Assembly: GCA_947501445.1 (NCBI GenBank)
Contig: CANMVS010000016.1
Span: forward strand, 1-64,000
Source of the DNA: an uncultured Rhizobiaceae group bacterium
GTDB lineage: Bacteria > Pseudomonadota > Alphaproteobacteria > Rhizobiales > Rhizobiaceae
DNA: 64,000 bases
Direction of reading: 5' to 3'
The position numbers and the translations under genes were made by a program. Below are positions 8,786-18,217 of the stretch, in pieces. The number at the start of each line of letters is the position of its first letter. Positions within the stretch are counted from its first letter, which is position 1. Under the pieces are notes generated by a model. The model was not told where the DNA came from. It worked only from the letters and a program-made list of their open reading frames with translations, and did not search any database.

Positions 8786-10303
8786 TTAACCGAAGCCGCC
8801 CTGCCGAACAACGTCCAGAATTGAGCCATCGCGATATTCAACTGCAATCAGGGGCCGTCCACCGCCAATTCGGATATCCGGCTTTGAATCACGGGCAATC
8901 AGATCATCCATTGCCACCAACGGCAGTCCGGCATGCGTGAACCGATCAGCAAGATCAGCTCGCTGCGGATGGACGACCAATCCGCGTTCTGTGACAATCA
9001 GATCGATATCACAGCCGGGTGTGGTAATGCAGTTCACCCGGTCTACCAGTTTGGCAAAACCATGTGCCGTCGTGCGCGTCGTCACGATTGCCAACTTGGC
9101 GCCGGCGGCTGTATCAGGATGCCCGCCCGGGCCACCAAGAAGTCGGCCATTACTCCCGGTCGTCACATTGACATTGAATTGCCTGTCGATTTCAGCAGCA
9201 CCCAGGATCATGACATCCAGCTGATTGCAGATGGCATCGGGCACCAGGGGGCTGGCGTATTGTGCCGCTGACATCACATGGTGCCAGGGGTCCTGATGAA
9301 ACGAGCGCACTGCCTCCAGGTCAAAACTCTGCACATTGTGAATACGTTCAAATAGTCCCGCACGCACAAGTTCAACCGATGCGGCTGAAATGCCTCCGGA
9401 TACAAAGCTCCCCTTGATGTGACTGTCGATCATTGCCGCACCGATGCGTTGTGCAACCGCCAGTGATATCCCACCTGTTCCGGTTTGAAACGAGAACCCG
9501 TCACGCATGACGGATGATGCCTTTATGGCTGCTACGCAAAGTGACGCGATCCTGGCACTCGTGGCATCCTGCGCTGGCCGCGTCGTGCCGGATTCAATGC
9601 CGGAGGGATCACCAATTCTATCCAGCAGAACAATACAATCTGTGCGATCTGCGCCGATCTCTGCTTCATCGAGCTGCTGTTGTGATATTTCTTCTGCCAC
9701 CACAATCACCGTTGCCGCGTGATTCGCATCAACCATTGCATAGCCAAGCGGACCACAGGCAGCGCGGCCAATGCCACCGGTGGCACCACCGAACCGGTCT
9801 GCAACCGGCGCGGCAATAAATGCTGCGTCAATGGCCAACTCGCCGGAGGTTATCGCCCGGGCACGGCCACCATGACTTTGCAAAATCAGTGGTGTTCCCA
9901 GGTGACCCTGAATAATTGCATCACCTACGGCGCCATTGACATAGTCGGTGCATATACGTGTCACCACACCGCTTTTGATGTGTTCGACCAAAGGCGCATG
10001 AACGGGAAAGAGTGAGCTTGGGGCCACAGTCAGGCCGCGCAAACCCAATTGTGCGGCTTTATCCAACACCAGATTGAGGACGCCATCACCGTTGCGCAGG
10101 TGATGATGAAACGACAGTACCGAGCCATCGCGAATGCCGGCCAGTTCAAACGCGGCATCTAGATCAAGTACCGGTTTTGAACCTTGTCCGCGTGATCCCG
10201 TTGGATGACGCGCCGTTACCCGTGCTGCGCGTTTGCTGACGTCAAAGGCGCGAACCGGTCCGAACCCTTCAAGGCTGTCGGGCAGAATAGGGGCCGTGTC
10301 CAT
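8786..10303 (-). CDS. citF: Citrate lyase alpha subunit (citrate:ACP transferase), orphan
   Basis: Resembles the CitF/AcoT-like CoA-transferase family: 505 aa, with SFHHHLRNGDGVLN (64-77), FSFQTGTGGISLAVAQ (about 270-285), VSGGIS and a glycine-rich GGPGGHPDTAAGAK. In the complete enzyme the alpha subunit moves the acyl carrier thioester onto citrate. The beta subunit CitE, the carrier CitD and the ligase and prosthetic-group genes are absent from both sides, so either partners lie elsewhere or the protein acts as a stand-alone CoA transferase. It follows folD by 42 bases on the same strand. Confidence 0.85.
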   Translation of the reverse strand: MDTAPILPDSLEGFGPVRAFDVSKRAARVTARHPTGSRGQGSKPVLDLDAAFELAGIRDGSVLSFHHHLRNGDGVLNLVLDKAAQLGLRGLTVAPSSLFPVHAPLVEHIKSGVVTRICTDYVNGAVGDAIIQGHLGTPLILQSHGGRARAITSGELAIDAAFIAAPVADRFGGATGGIGRAACGPLGYAMVDANHAATVIVVAEEISQQQLDEAEIGADRTDCIVLLDRIGDPSGIESGTTRPAQDATSARIASLCVAAIKASSVMRDGFSFQTGTGGISLAVAQRIGAAMIDSHIKGSFVSGGISAASVELVRAGLFERIHNVQSFDLEAVRSFHQDPWHHVMSAAQYASPLVPDAICNQLDVMILGAAEIDRQFNVNVTTGSNGRLLGGPGGHPDTAAGAKLAIVTTRTTAHGFAKLVDRVNCITTPGCDIDLIVTERGLVVHPQRADLADRFTHAGLPLVAMDDLIARDSKPDIRIGGGRPLIAVEYRDGSILDVVRQGGFG

Positions 10304-10345
10304 TTGATCAATCTGCCATGACGTGCTTGCGATATTTGACGCCCA

Positions 10346-11245
10346 TTAGAAAGAGGGAGGTGTTTGACCGGCGTGACGATAGGCCGAAACCAGCGTATTT
10401 GCCATCAGCATGGCGATTGTCATGGGACCAACACCACCAGGGACAGGTGTTATCGCACCGGCAACCTGTGCACATTCTTCATAGGCGACGTCGCCCACCA
10501 AACGGGATTTGCCTTCACCGCGTTCCGGAGCAGGTATACGGTTAATGCCAACATCAATGACAGTTGCACCGGGCTTGACCCAATCACCCTTGACCATTTC
10601 CGGTCGGCCAACCGCGGCGACCAGAATATCCGCATTTCGACACAAAGCCGGCAGATCAGCTGTGCGACTGTGGCCGACCGTAACCGTCGCATTGGCCATC
10701 AAAAGCAGGCTGGCCATGGGTTTGCCAACGATATTTGACCGACCTATGACCACCGCGTTCAACCCGGACAGATCCTTGCCTCTGGCCCGTTCGATCAACA
10801 GCATCGAACCGGCCGGTGTACAGGGCACAAATGCACTGTCCACATCTCCGGTTGTCAGTTTTCCGGTATTGATAACATGGAACCCATCAACATCCTTGGC
10901 AGGATTGATTGCCTGAATGACCCGCCCATCATCGATATGGCCTGGCAGCGGCAATTGAACCAGAATGCCGTGAATGGCGGGATCGATGTTCAATGCTTCG
11001 ACAAGCGCCAACAGGTCCGCTTCACTCGTGGTCTCCGCCAGCGTGTGCTGGACTGAATGAAAACCACACTCCTTGGCTTTCTTCCCCTTGGACGACACAT
11101 AGACCTGACTGGCGGGATCTTCACCGACTATGACAACTGCGATGCCAGGCACCACATTGCTGGAAGATTTCAGCGCCGCAGCGCCGGCTTTCACAGTCTC
11201 AATCACACTGGCGGCAACGTCCTTGCCATCAATCCTTGTTGTCAT
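10346..11245 (-). CDS. folD: Bifunctional methylenetetrahydrofolate dehydrogenase/cyclohydrolase
   Basis: Interconverts 5,10-methylene-, 5,10-methenyl- and 10-formyl-tetrahydrofolate. The protein is 299 aa from ATG 11245, which has GGAGAG a few bases upstream; an in-frame extension to 11407 is rejected because it lacks family similarity. Conserved blocks are [13 protein letters not shown] with the catalytic Lys, [22 protein letters not shown] and [18 protein letters not shown]. It is followed by citF, which it probably drives. Confidence 0.95.
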   Translation of the reverse strand: MTTRIDGKDVAASVIETVKAGAAALKSSSNVVPGIAVVIVGEDPASQVYVSSKGKKAKECGFHSVQHTLAETTSEADLLALVEALNIDPAIHGILVQLPLPGHIDDGRVIQAINPAKDVDGFHVINTGKLTTGDVDSAFVPCTPAGSMLLIERARGKDLSGLNAVVIGRSNIVGKPMASLLLMANATVTVGHSRTADLPALCRNADILVAAVGRPEMVKGDWVKPGATVIDVGINRIPAPERGEGKSRLVGDVAYEECAQVAGAITPVPGGVGPMTIAMLMANTLVSAYRHAGQTPPSF

Positions 11246-11421
11246 ATTCTGCTCTCCGCATCCTGTTGGGTCCGCGTAGTTTCGCAATGCAAAAGCAATC
11301 GGACAGTTGCTAAATCCTGTATTGTGCATAATGCAGAATTGACCAGGACGGAATGTCTTTCTGACGCCGTTTGATGTCAAATGTGACACCAGACAGAAAA
11401 ATCGCACTTATGCGCGTGTCC

Positions 11422-11563
11422 AGTCCGTTTCACATTTTGTCAGAAACGGGACAACGGTGCACTATGAAACATCGGCGGCAAGCACCGCAAAACTCAATTC
11501 AGTGGAGACAATCGTCACCCATGACTCGTGCGACAAACCTGCAACCATTGAATTGAAATCTAG
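11422..11563 (-). repeat. Palindromic repeat, copy D (degenerate, inverted)
   Basis: Only the second hairpin is well kept: CCGTTTCACATTTTGTCAG, then AAACGGGACAACGGTG (11425-11460). The rest is decayed, but the far edge still reads GAATTGAAATCTAG, comparable to the GAATTGCTCTAG edge of inverted copies. That CTAG contains the stop codon of the neighbouring minus-strand gene. Confidence 0.55.
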
Positions 11564-12051
11564 TTCTCGCTGCTTTTGGGTAATTTCCGACGGCGCGCAT
11601 TGTTACGAATTTCGGATTTTGTCAGAAACTCAATCTGTTCGATGAGCACTTCGTGAAACACTTTCTGACCGAGACGCTCATTTAACCCGTCGCGCACAAG
11701 CACCTTGAATGCTTCCAGATCAAATTCATCCATCCGGCTAAGATCAATGACCCGGTTTCCGACAAGAAGCGTGAAAAGTTCATCCGTGATCAGCACTTGC
11801 GGGGTCACTGTCAATTTACGCAGGATATCCGGCTCCGCCGTGTAGACAAGCCGGGTGATGAAATATCCATTGATTTCGCCACCACTAATCGCCGGTATTG
11901 AAATAATGTCGGTTCTTACATAATCCAGACCGCCGAAGAAATCTGATTTCTCTTCCTTGTCCACATGTGCAGAAGACATTTGCAGGGAAAAATAGACCGA
12001 TGCCAGCGTTACCAGGCAAATCCAGATTCCGGAAACAACAAGCTTAATCAT
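11560..12051 (-). CDS. FliL-like membrane protein of the flagellar cluster
   Basis: The 163 aa protein has one N-terminal membrane anchor (about residues 3-23) and a periplasmic domain. The pattern of a basal strand (NGYFITRLVYT), a central DGLNERLG-type helix and a C-terminal EQIEFLTKSEIR block resembles FliL, which sits at the stator-basal body interface. A second, more orthodox fliL lies at 34126-34638. It is the last gene of the flhA-fliR segment; its start overlaps the FlgN-like gene by four bases. The stop TAG is part of CTAG at the edge of repeat copy D. The family call is by eye. Confidence 0.55.
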   Translation of the reverse strand: MIKLVVSGIWICLVTLASVYFSLQMSSAHVDKEEKSDFFGGLDYVRTDIISIPAISGGEINGYFITRLVYTAEPDILRKLTVTPQVLITDELFTLLVGNRVIDLSRMDEFDLEAFKVLVRDGLNERLGQKVFHEVLIEQIEFLTKSEIRNNARRRKLPKSSEN

Positions 12052-12416
12052 ACGGCCTCACGCATGTAGAACTGTTCTGCTGTATAGGTGCCATCTGCCT
12101 CAGCTTCCTTTGCTGCATCGCGAAGCAGTTCGGTTACCTGCTGCACGGCATCCATATGTGCTTTGACCCTGATCGCGTTCAATTCAAGCCGGGTGTGAAT
12201 TTGTTGCAGCAAAACCGCATGGCTCTCAGTCATCTCACCTGGAGGCACGGATCGAACAAGCGCCGAAAGCTCGTAAAGGCTCTTGCTTTTTCGGATATTG
12301 GAGGCATTCACATCAAAAGCCGGGTCCGTGCCAAGCGCCTCGTTTTCCGCCTCAAGTATGCCATCGAGGCGCTTGAGCACCAGCGTTACACGGCTATCCT
12401 GCGTGCTTTTAGTCAT
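12048..12416 (-). CDS. FlgN-like flagellar export chaperone (putative)
   Basis: The 122 aa protein is predicted almost entirely helical. LDGILEAENEALGTDPAF followed by SKSLYELSALVR is the pattern of FlgN-type chaperones of alphaproteobacteria, which hold the hook-associated proteins FlgK and FlgL before export. Its position after an flgJ-like gene, and the presence of flgK/flgL in the window, fit. It overlaps the next gene by four bases (translational coupling). Confidence 0.6.
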   Translation of the reverse strand: MTKSTQDSRVTLVLKRLDGILEAENEALGTDPAFDVNASNIRKSKSLYELSALVRSVPPGEMTESHAVLLQQIHTRLELNAIRVKAHMDAVQQVTELLRDAAKEAEADGTYTAEQFYMREAV

Positions 12417-12506
12417 CTTTGAATTGCCTTTTGCTCAAGCGGAATGGCGCCAACCAAATCGCGGTCGGGTTGGCGCACGATTGCCAATTTTATTTGTATG
12501 AAATCC

Positions 12507-13022
12507 TCAGGGCTGCACATCAAACTGATCCGCACTGTTGGTCGCATCACGAAATATCTGCATTTGGATTTGCTGCATGAGCCCTGTCGCATAATTACGA
12601 TTGTCGCCCGAATGGGTCAATTTTACCGGCTGGTTTTCATCTTTGCCTCTGGCCTCCGCCAGTTGCTTTGCGATGCCAATACCGCCGCCGTCAGCCAGAA
12701 CCTGGCCCAATTGCTCAGCCATCATGCCTTTCCACATATCACCTGCCATGCCGCCGCCGAATACGGTTTGTGCATCTGTCGGCAACATGCTCTTGATGAA
12801 TGTCTGCAGGACCATCGCTTCAAAATCGCGGTAGGTGTTTTCATCACCCCCGGTGACGGGCTGTGCATGGGCACCTGTGGGCATGCGCACGGCGGCATCA
12901 AATAGGGGTTCATTTCCGGCCGTTGCCCTGTTGAGCAGATTGCGATGGGCTTCGCGTACTTCCGCCGGGTCGGCAGCACGCACGACGTCCAGAACGAGGT
13001 CACTTGGTGGCGATATTGACAA
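12507..13022 (-). CDS. flgJ: FlgJ-like rod-binding protein
   Basis: The C-terminal part carries a rod-binding domain: YRDFEAMVLQTFIKSMLP, GGGMAGDMWKGMMAEQLG and GGGIGIAKQLAE. The muramidase half of enterobacterial FlgJ is absent, as usual in alphaproteobacteria. No ATG lies near the expected N-terminus; I prefer a TTG at 13022 preceded by AGGG, giving 171 aa. The open frame runs in from 13142 but its first 40 residues look non-coding. The product is expected to cap or bind rod subunits in the periplasm. Confidence 0.75.
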   Translation of the reverse strand: MSISPPSDLVLDVVRAADPAEVREAHRNLLNRATAGNEPLFDAAVRMPTGAHAQPVTGGDENTYRDFEAMVLQTFIKSMLPTDAQTVFGGGMAGDMWKGMMAEQLGQVLADGGGIGIAKQLAEARGKDENQPVKLTHSGDNRNYATGLMQQIQMQIFRDATNSADQFDVQP

Positions 13023-13161
13023 GTTTGCAGCCCTATTGAATGTGATGAGGCAGGTTAGCAAATGAAGCTTACGGCAAGCTTGAGAAATAAAACCTATGCA
13101 ACAACTGAAGGTCGTATTGCGAAATATCCGTACTTTTGGCATAGGCAGTAAAGCACCAAAT

Positions 13162-13563
13162 TCACACGCGCTTCGCGAAACGCAGTTCTATAAGATCCAT
13201 AAGTTCCTCCTCTTCGACCTGTCTTGCCACCTGTTTGCGTGCTTCCCCAAGGCGCTGTGCCATGCGATCCGATTTCGTGCGTTCTGTCAGAATTTTCTGC
13301 TCCTGCAGTGCAGACTGCCCGATCAGCACCTGCTCGCGTCCCCGCAGGTTGTCCAACTGCCTGGCGTAAAGATGGGGAAACAGCCGGTGCGGGGTCGACA
13401 TGCCATTCATCGCCTCCATCAACTTGGCGATCTGCTCATTCAACAGATCACGCTGACGATGTGTTTGCGCCAACTCGGCCTGTGCCAAATTGAGCAACTG
13501 CAGTTGCAAACCTGTCAGTTTTTGCAGGCTTTTGGCCCTGGCCTTGTGATTGTTACCGGCCAT
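13162..13563 (-). CDS. Coiled-coil flagellar protein, candidate FliJ analogue
   Basis: The 133 aa protein from ATG 13563 overlaps the fliR stop by 11 bases; an upstream in-frame ATG at 13608 is less likely. Nearly the whole protein is charged helix with heptad character (LQLQLLNLAQAELAQ, REQVLIGQSALQEQK). Length, coiled coil and place beside export genes recall FliJ, the stalk of the FliI ATPase, but no sequence signature proves it. Otherwise it is a hypothetical flagellar protein. Confidence 0.55.
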   Translation of the reverse strand: MAGNNHKARAKSLQKLTGLQLQLLNLAQAELAQTHRQRDLLNEQIAKLMEAMNGMSTPHRLFPHLYARQLDNLRGREQVLIGQSALQEQKILTERTKSDRMAQRLGEARKQVARQVEEEELMDLIELRFAKRV

Positions 13564-14305
13564 CAAACACCGGCAGGAATCCATCGGCATATTGGCGAAA
13601 GAAATCACCCGATCCGAAAAACAACAAAAACAGACCGCCAGTCAGGATGAAGGGCAGAGAAATGAAATAGACAGGGATCTGCGGAGCAAGCTTGTTGACC
13701 ATGCCAACCGACAGATTGAAGATCAGCCCATAAATCACAAATGGGCTGACCAGCCGCAACATTGTCGTGAATGAAGCCGAAAGCGTATCTGATAGGGTCA
13801 CGAGCGCAAGTTGCGGATCGAAGGAACTGCCCACTGGCATAAGCACGTAGGAAAAAGCCAGAGCCTCTATCAGAATATGGTGAAAATCCATCAGAAAGAG
13901 GATCAAAAGCCCGGTAAAACCGATCAGAGAACTTAATTCGGTTTGGGCTTCCTGTTCGTCAATCCCCATTGATGGTGCTGTGTTGAACCCAATCATCATG
14001 GAGATGGTTGACCCGGCAAATTGCAAAGCAAGCCCATAGAAACGGGCCACCAAACCGATGACGGAACCAATCAGCACCTCGGATAAGACAATGCCCAGAT
14101 AGCCAACTGTCACGCCTCTGGTTGCCGGATAGATGGATTGCCACATCAGTGGCAGCAGCGCCATGGAAGCAGCAATGGCAACAAACAGGCGAATTTGGCT
14201 TGGGATGCGAAAGCTGCCAAGCCCGGGCATAAGCATGAAGCAGGCACCGATGCGGCAAAACGCGGCAAACAGAGCCAGAACCGTTCCTTCCGGATCGGTG
14301 ATCAT
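13553..14305 (-). CDS. fliR: Flagellar export apparatus protein FliR
   Basis: The 250 aa protein has about six membrane segments, forming part of the FliP-FliQ-FliR export gate. Typical features are [18 protein letters not shown] near the N-terminus, then GEVL-like [16 protein letters not shown] and the final [16 protein letters not shown] segment. Its start overlaps the flhA stop by four bases. Confidence 0.93.
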   Translation of the reverse strand: MITDPEGTVLALFAAFCRIGACFMLMPGLGSFRIPSQIRLFVAIAASMALLPLMWQSIYPATRGVTVGYLGIVLSEVLIGSVIGLVARFYGLALQFAGSTISMMIGFNTAPSMGIDEQEAQTELSSLIGFTGLLILFLMDFHHILIEALAFSYVLMPVGSSFDPQLALVTLSDTLSASFTTMLRLVSPFVIYGLIFNLSVGMVNKLAPQIPVYFISLPFILTGGLFLLFFGSGDFFRQYADGFLPVFDGR

Positions 14306-16389
14306 GAAATGGAACCGAGAATCTGGATCTCTACGCCCTTGGCAATCTCCACGTGGGATATCACCGGCAGCGTCGCGAACAACCGTTCTATGATCATGCG
14401 AATGTAGGGGCGCGCATCAGGTGCCGTTACGAGAACGAAGCGGGTGCCCGCATCAAGATGCTTGCGTATGACTTTGGTTGCCTGTTCGCTGAATTCTTCC
14501 AGCAAGGCCGGTTCAATATCAAACTCGACCACATCCCCTTTTGGGTCCCGCTTGAGCGCCTGATGAAAGGCAAGGTCCCAGCGATTGCCAAGTCGTAAGA
14601 CACGCAAAACCCCATTGTCTGTCATGTCACCACACAACTGCTGTGCCATGCGAATGCGCACATGTTCGACGATCTGTTCTGTTTTGCGCAGATGTGGCGC
14701 CAGTTCCGCAACCGCCTCCAGTATCAGGTGAAGATTTCGAATGGAAACGCGTTCAGCCAGCAACAATTTGAGAACGGCCTGCAGGCCGGAATAGGACATG
14801 TGGTTTGAGCAAATCTCATCGGCAAGCTTACGGTATTCCGGATCCAGCCGATCAAGCAGCGCCTTCATGTCTTTATAAGACAGAAGCTGTGGCAGATTGT
14901 TGCGAATGACCTCACTTAAATGCGTCAGGACAACCGACACATTGTCGATTGGATGAAATCCTTCGCGTTTGAGTTCTTCTGTTAGGCTTTCAACCACTGA
15001 AACGGCAGGCAATCCGAAGGCGGGTTCACGTATCTCTTCACCCATTACACTTGGTTTATTGCCACTGCCAGTAACAACCATCACTTCGCCGACCCGCAAT
15101 TCATTTGCCGCTATGGCGGTGCCGTGGATGCGTATCTGATAGGATTTATCCGGCACGGCGAAATCATCCGTCACTTTGATCTCAGGCACAACAAATCCAT
15201 ATTGGGTTGCGAATTTCTTGCGTATTTTGCCAACCCTGAACGCAAGTTCCTGATGTGAACCCAGCAATCTGGCCGAGACATGCTTACCAAGACAAAGTTC
15301 GATTTCCGCCGTATGCAGGATATTTTTAACCGAGTCTTTCTCCTTGTTCTGCACTTCCAGGAGTGCCTGTTCCTCATTTTGCCTGACAAGAAGGTTCTGT
15401 TGCTCCAACTGACGCGGAATGAACCAGCCACCAAACGCCATTGCACCGCCCAGGATTGTAAAGGGCAAAAACGGCAATCCGGGCACGACCGCGAGCAGGA
15501 ACATCAATCCGGCAGCAACAAAGAGCGCTTTGGGATAGTTGGAGAGCTGACCGATGACGGCGACGTTGGTTGAGCCGGTATTGCCGCCACGCGAAACCAG
15601 TAAGCCGGCTGCAAGCGATACAATCAGCGCTGGTATCTGCGAGACCAGTCCGTCCCCTACAGACAGTTTGGTAAATACATCCGCTGCTTCACCAATGGGC
15701 ATGTCATGGCGGCTGTAACCGATGACAATACCGCCAAAAATATTGATCGCCGTAATGATAAGACCGGCAATAGCATCACCGCGCACAAATTTTGAAGCAC
15801 CATCCATGGAGCCATAAAATGAGCTTTCCTGCTCCAGCTCCTTGCGCCGGTTTTGTGCGGTTTTTTCATCAATCAGCCCAGCGGACAGATCCGCATCAAT
15901 CGACATTTGCTTGCCAGGTATCGCATCCAGCGTAAACCGCGCCCCAACTTCTGCAATACGGGTGGCACCTTTGGTGATGACAACGAAATTGACCACCACC
16001 AATATCAAAAACACGATGACACCGATGACGAAATCGCCGGACATGACCATTTGCGAAAACCCACCGATCACATGACCGGCGGCGGTATATCCCTCGTGTC
16101 CCTCAGCCAGAATAACACGGGTCGTGGCAATATTGAGCGACAACCGGATCATTGTTGCAATCAACAGGATTGTCGGAAAAGACGAAAAATCCAGCGGCCG
16201 CTGTATCCATAGCGCGACCATCAATATCAGCACGGAAAATGCGATGGAAAAAGCCAACCCGATGTCAATCAGAAAAGGCGGGATCGGCAAGAACAGCACA
16301 GACAGAATGATGACAATGCCAATGGCAAATGCAACATCGCCGCCTGTCTTCTGAATGGGCGAAACTGCGACGGCTTGAGCTTGCGCCAT
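14302..16389 (-). CDS. flhA: Flagellar export apparatus protein FlhA
   Basis: The 695 aa length is typical. Seven to eight N-terminal membrane helices are followed by the FHIPEP-type cytoplasmic linker ([20 protein letters not shown], then [18 protein letters not shown]) and the large cytoplasmic ring domain that receives substrate-chaperone complexes. The family pattern [15 protein letters not shown] is present. A conserved promoter-like motif lies 91 bases upstream at 16464-16489, so flhA probably starts its own transcript of flhA-fliR-(fliJ-like)-flgJ-(flgN-like)-(fliL-like). Confidence 0.96.
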   Translation of the reverse strand: MAQAQAVAVSPIQKTGGDVAFAIGIVIILSVLFLPIPPFLIDIGLAFSIAFSVLILMVALWIQRPLDFSSFPTILLIATMIRLSLNIATTRVILAEGHEGYTAAGHVIGGFSQMVMSGDFVIGVIVFLILVVVNFVVITKGATRIAEVGARFTLDAIPGKQMSIDADLSAGLIDEKTAQNRRKELEQESSFYGSMDGASKFVRGDAIAGLIITAINIFGGIVIGYSRHDMPIGEAADVFTKLSVGDGLVSQIPALIVSLAAGLLVSRGGNTGSTNVAVIGQLSNYPKALFVAAGLMFLLAVVPGLPFLPFTILGGAMAFGGWFIPRQLEQQNLLVRQNEEQALLEVQNKEKDSVKNILHTAEIELCLGKHVSARLLGSHQELAFRVGKIRKKFATQYGFVVPEIKVTDDFAVPDKSYQIRIHGTAIAANELRVGEVMVVTGSGNKPSVMGEEIREPAFGLPAVSVVESLTEELKREGFHPIDNVSVVLTHLSEVIRNNLPQLLSYKDMKALLDRLDPEYRKLADEICSNHMSYSGLQAVLKLLLAERVSIRNLHLILEAVAELAPHLRKTEQIVEHVRIRMAQQLCGDMTDNGVLRVLRLGNRWDLAFHQALKRDPKGDVVEFDIEPALLEEFSEQATKVIRKHLDAGTRFVLVTAPDARPYIRMIIERLFATLPVISHVEIAKGVEIQILGSIS

Positions 16390-16463
16390 GATACTATTGA
16401 GCCTGTTGTCAGCTATTCTGGTGGATCAGCCGGCTGGATGATCCACCGGCACATTCACGCCGG

Positions 16464-16489
16464 ACATTACGCATCGAAACTTGCGCGAA
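16464..16489 (-). promoter_or_regulatory. Bipartite promoter motif upstream of flhA
   Basis: On the minus strand TTCGCGCAAG is followed after nine bases by GTAATGT. The same arrangement precedes flgE, the fliH-like gene, the flgF operon, motA and fliF. Probably an activator site overlapping the -35 region plus a -10 element. Confidence 0.6.
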
Positions 16490-16717
16490 AGTGGTAGCGG
16501 TGCAGCCGGGGCAAAAAAGGATGATAAGGATTACCGGGACCGGACGCTTTCAGGAGACCAGAACGGCAGGACGCGCCTGAGCGCACACAGTCCCACTGGG
16601 CATCACATAGCGCAGTGCTGACGTGGCATTACCTATGAACCAGCATACCCCAAGTCCATGACAGCATTTGAGCCTGTCAGGCAGGACGAACACCATCGAG
16701 ATATACGCAAGACCAGC
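16490..16717. other. Unassigned spacer between fliQ and flhA
   Basis: The fliQ-flhA gap is 328 bases, large for this compact cluster. One end holds the flhA promoter motif. The rest has no supported ORF, and apart from a short GCCTGTCAGGC inverted repeat at about 16672-16682 I see nothing structured in it. Confidence 0.4.
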
Positions 16718-16984
16718 CTAAAAACCACTCTCGATGCGTGAAAATACCAGGTTGGTAAATCCGGCTATCTGCGCGCCGACAAATGGCGCAGATACAGCGA
16801 CGGTCACCAGTATGGCGACAATTTTCGGTACAAATGTCAGGGTGATTTCCTGCACCTGTGTCAATGCCTGAAGAAACGCAATGCCAACGCCTACAAACAT
16901 GGCAACAAAGACCGCCGGGCCAGAGGCAACCAGAATGGTCCAGATTGCCCTTTGAACGATATCCAGTGCGTCCGATTCACTCAT
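16718..16984 (-). CDS. fliQ: Flagellar export apparatus protein FliQ
   Basis: The 88 aa protein has two membrane helices; the FliQ consensus VGIAFLQALTQVQEITLTFVPK is clearly visible. It is a subunit of the export gate with FliP and FliR. It lies two bases after flgD. Confidence 0.94.
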   Translation of the reverse strand: MSESDALDIVQRAIWTILVASGPAVFVAMFVGVGIAFLQALTQVQEITLTFVPKIVAILVTVAVSAPFVGAQIAGFTNLVFSRIESGF

Positions 16985-16986
16985 GG

Positions 16987-17388
16987 TCAGGACACTTGCA
17001 GTCCTGGACCCATGACAACTTTCTCTCCGCTGTCGAGCGTTGCCACAACGCCGTCATCATAAATCTCGACGCTTTCAACAACACCGGTGACTGAGCCGTC
17101 CTGTGAACTGATCGTACGACCAATCAGCGATCCGGCCTGTGAAATGGAGGATGATTTCAGCAATTCCTCCAGACGTGTATTCGTCTGAATTGTCTGCTCG
17201 ACCTGAGAGAAGGTCGCAAGCTGTGCAACGTACTCGGTTGAATCCATCGGTTCGGTCGGATCCTGGTTCTGCATTTCAGCTACCAGCAGTTTCAGGAAAG
17301 TATCATAATCCAAGGCTGCCTTATTGGCCGCCGTGGATGAGGCTGTGCCCGGCTGGCTGCCTGCTGCCCCAACTGCGTCTACCGCCAT
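16987..17388 (-). CDS. flgD: Flagellar hook assembly scaffold FlgD
   Basis: The 133 aa protein is short, as in other rhizobia, and consists essentially of the conserved N-terminal half: [37 protein letters not shown], and then the GSLIGR segment. The protein caps the growing hook. Its start overlaps the end of flbT by 10 bases. Confidence 0.93.
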   Translation of the reverse strand: MAVDAVGAAGSQPGTASSTAANKAALDYDTFLKLLVAEMQNQDPTEPMDSTEYVAQLATFSQVEQTIQTNTRLEELLKSSSISQAGSLIGRTISSQDGSVTGVVESVEIYDDGVVATLDSGEKVVMGPGLQVS

Positions 17389-17828
17389 GGTGCAATCTCC
17401 CTTCTGATGTCTTCCAGTGTGTCCAGCGGCATCTGCTGGTTTTCGAGGATCTCTTCTTCCGTTTTGTAGAGACCTCGAATGGACTTTAATGCCTCAAAAA
17501 CCCGCCCCTCGGTAACCATTGCATCTACGTGCTTAAGCTCCGACAGAATCTGTTCATTGGTGAAACAATTGAGCAGCATCACAACGGATTTCTTGAACAT
17601 GGTTCTTGACTGTTCAGCCCCTTCCGGGTTGATCAACATCATCTGCACAATGAAGTAAAGTTGCCGCAATGGGGTCGATGCTTCCTCCGGCTGCAGAACA
17701 TGGTTTTCCAATAGAAAGGTCACGTCGTTCAGGAATTCGAGGCCAACCTTGCGGTCGACTTTCAAAACCGCACCGTTGATAAAAATTTTCTCGCCTGTCT
17801 TCAGGGAAATCCTCAAAGAACTTTTCAT
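17379..17828 (-). CDS. flbT: Flagellin post-transcriptional regulator FlbT
   Basis: The 149 aa protein has the FlbT pattern: [20 protein letters not shown], then [13 protein letters not shown] and a C-terminal [16 protein letters not shown]. In Caulobacter FlbT acts on the 5' leader of flagellin mRNA and promotes decay; in Brucella it acts positively. The three flagellin genes in this window share a conserved leader hairpin that could be its target. It overlaps flaF by four bases. Confidence 0.93.
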   Translation of the reverse strand: MKSSLRISLKTGEKIFINGAVLKVDRKVGLEFLNDVTFLLENHVLQPEEASTPLRQLYFIVQMMLINPEGAEQSRTMFKKSVVMLLNCFTNEQILSELKHVDAMVTEGRVFEALKSIRGLYKTEEEILENQQMPLDTLEDIRREIAPWR

Positions 17829-18172
17829 TGCAATCCATCCCGAATAATTTCGGAGATATCGATGATGCCATCGAAATTTTCTGATTCCCCGATTCTGATT
17901 TTTTCCGCCTCTCGCAGGATCCAGATGCCAATTGATATCAGATTGGCACGCAATTCCTGCTCCAACTCATTATCCGGAGAACCCAAATCTTCTATAAAGC
18001 GCACCCATATCCGATTGACGAAAAACAGGGCTTCAATGGACTCGCGGGATTTTTGTCCCTTTTCCCGAGCAGCCACAAGCATTTTAATTGATTTATCAAG
18101 AACTTGACGTTCGCGATCTTTGGAGTCAGCAACTGCATCTTGCTGAACTTCCGCATATGAGAACTGATACAT
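17825..18172 (-). CDS. flaF: Flagellar biosynthesis regulator FlaF
   Basis: The 115 aa helical protein contains the FlaF-type [22 protein letters not shown] and [28 protein letters not shown] blocks. FlaF works with FlbT in flagellin synthesis and secretion in alphaproteobacteria. It lies between flgL and flbT, the standard rhizobial order. Confidence 0.92.
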   Translation of the reverse strand: MYQFSYAEVQQDAVADSKDRERQVLDKSIKMLVAAREKGQKSRESIEALFFVNRIWVRFIEDLGSPDNELEQELRANLISIGIWILREAEKIRIGESENFDGIIDISEIIRDGLQ

Positions 18173-18217
18173 TCAGCCACCCTTTGCCTTCTCGGTTACT
18201 CTCGTTGCGCTTTGCAA

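Noticed and set aside
11246-11407. N-terminal extension of folD
   Set aside because: FolD family similarity starts at [10 protein letters not shown], and a good ribosome site precedes ATG 11245.
12444-12905. Open frame of 153 codons on the plus strand opposite the flgJ-like gene
   Set aside because: Overlaps a gene with a clear rod-binding domain; no ribosome site and no protein-like motif.
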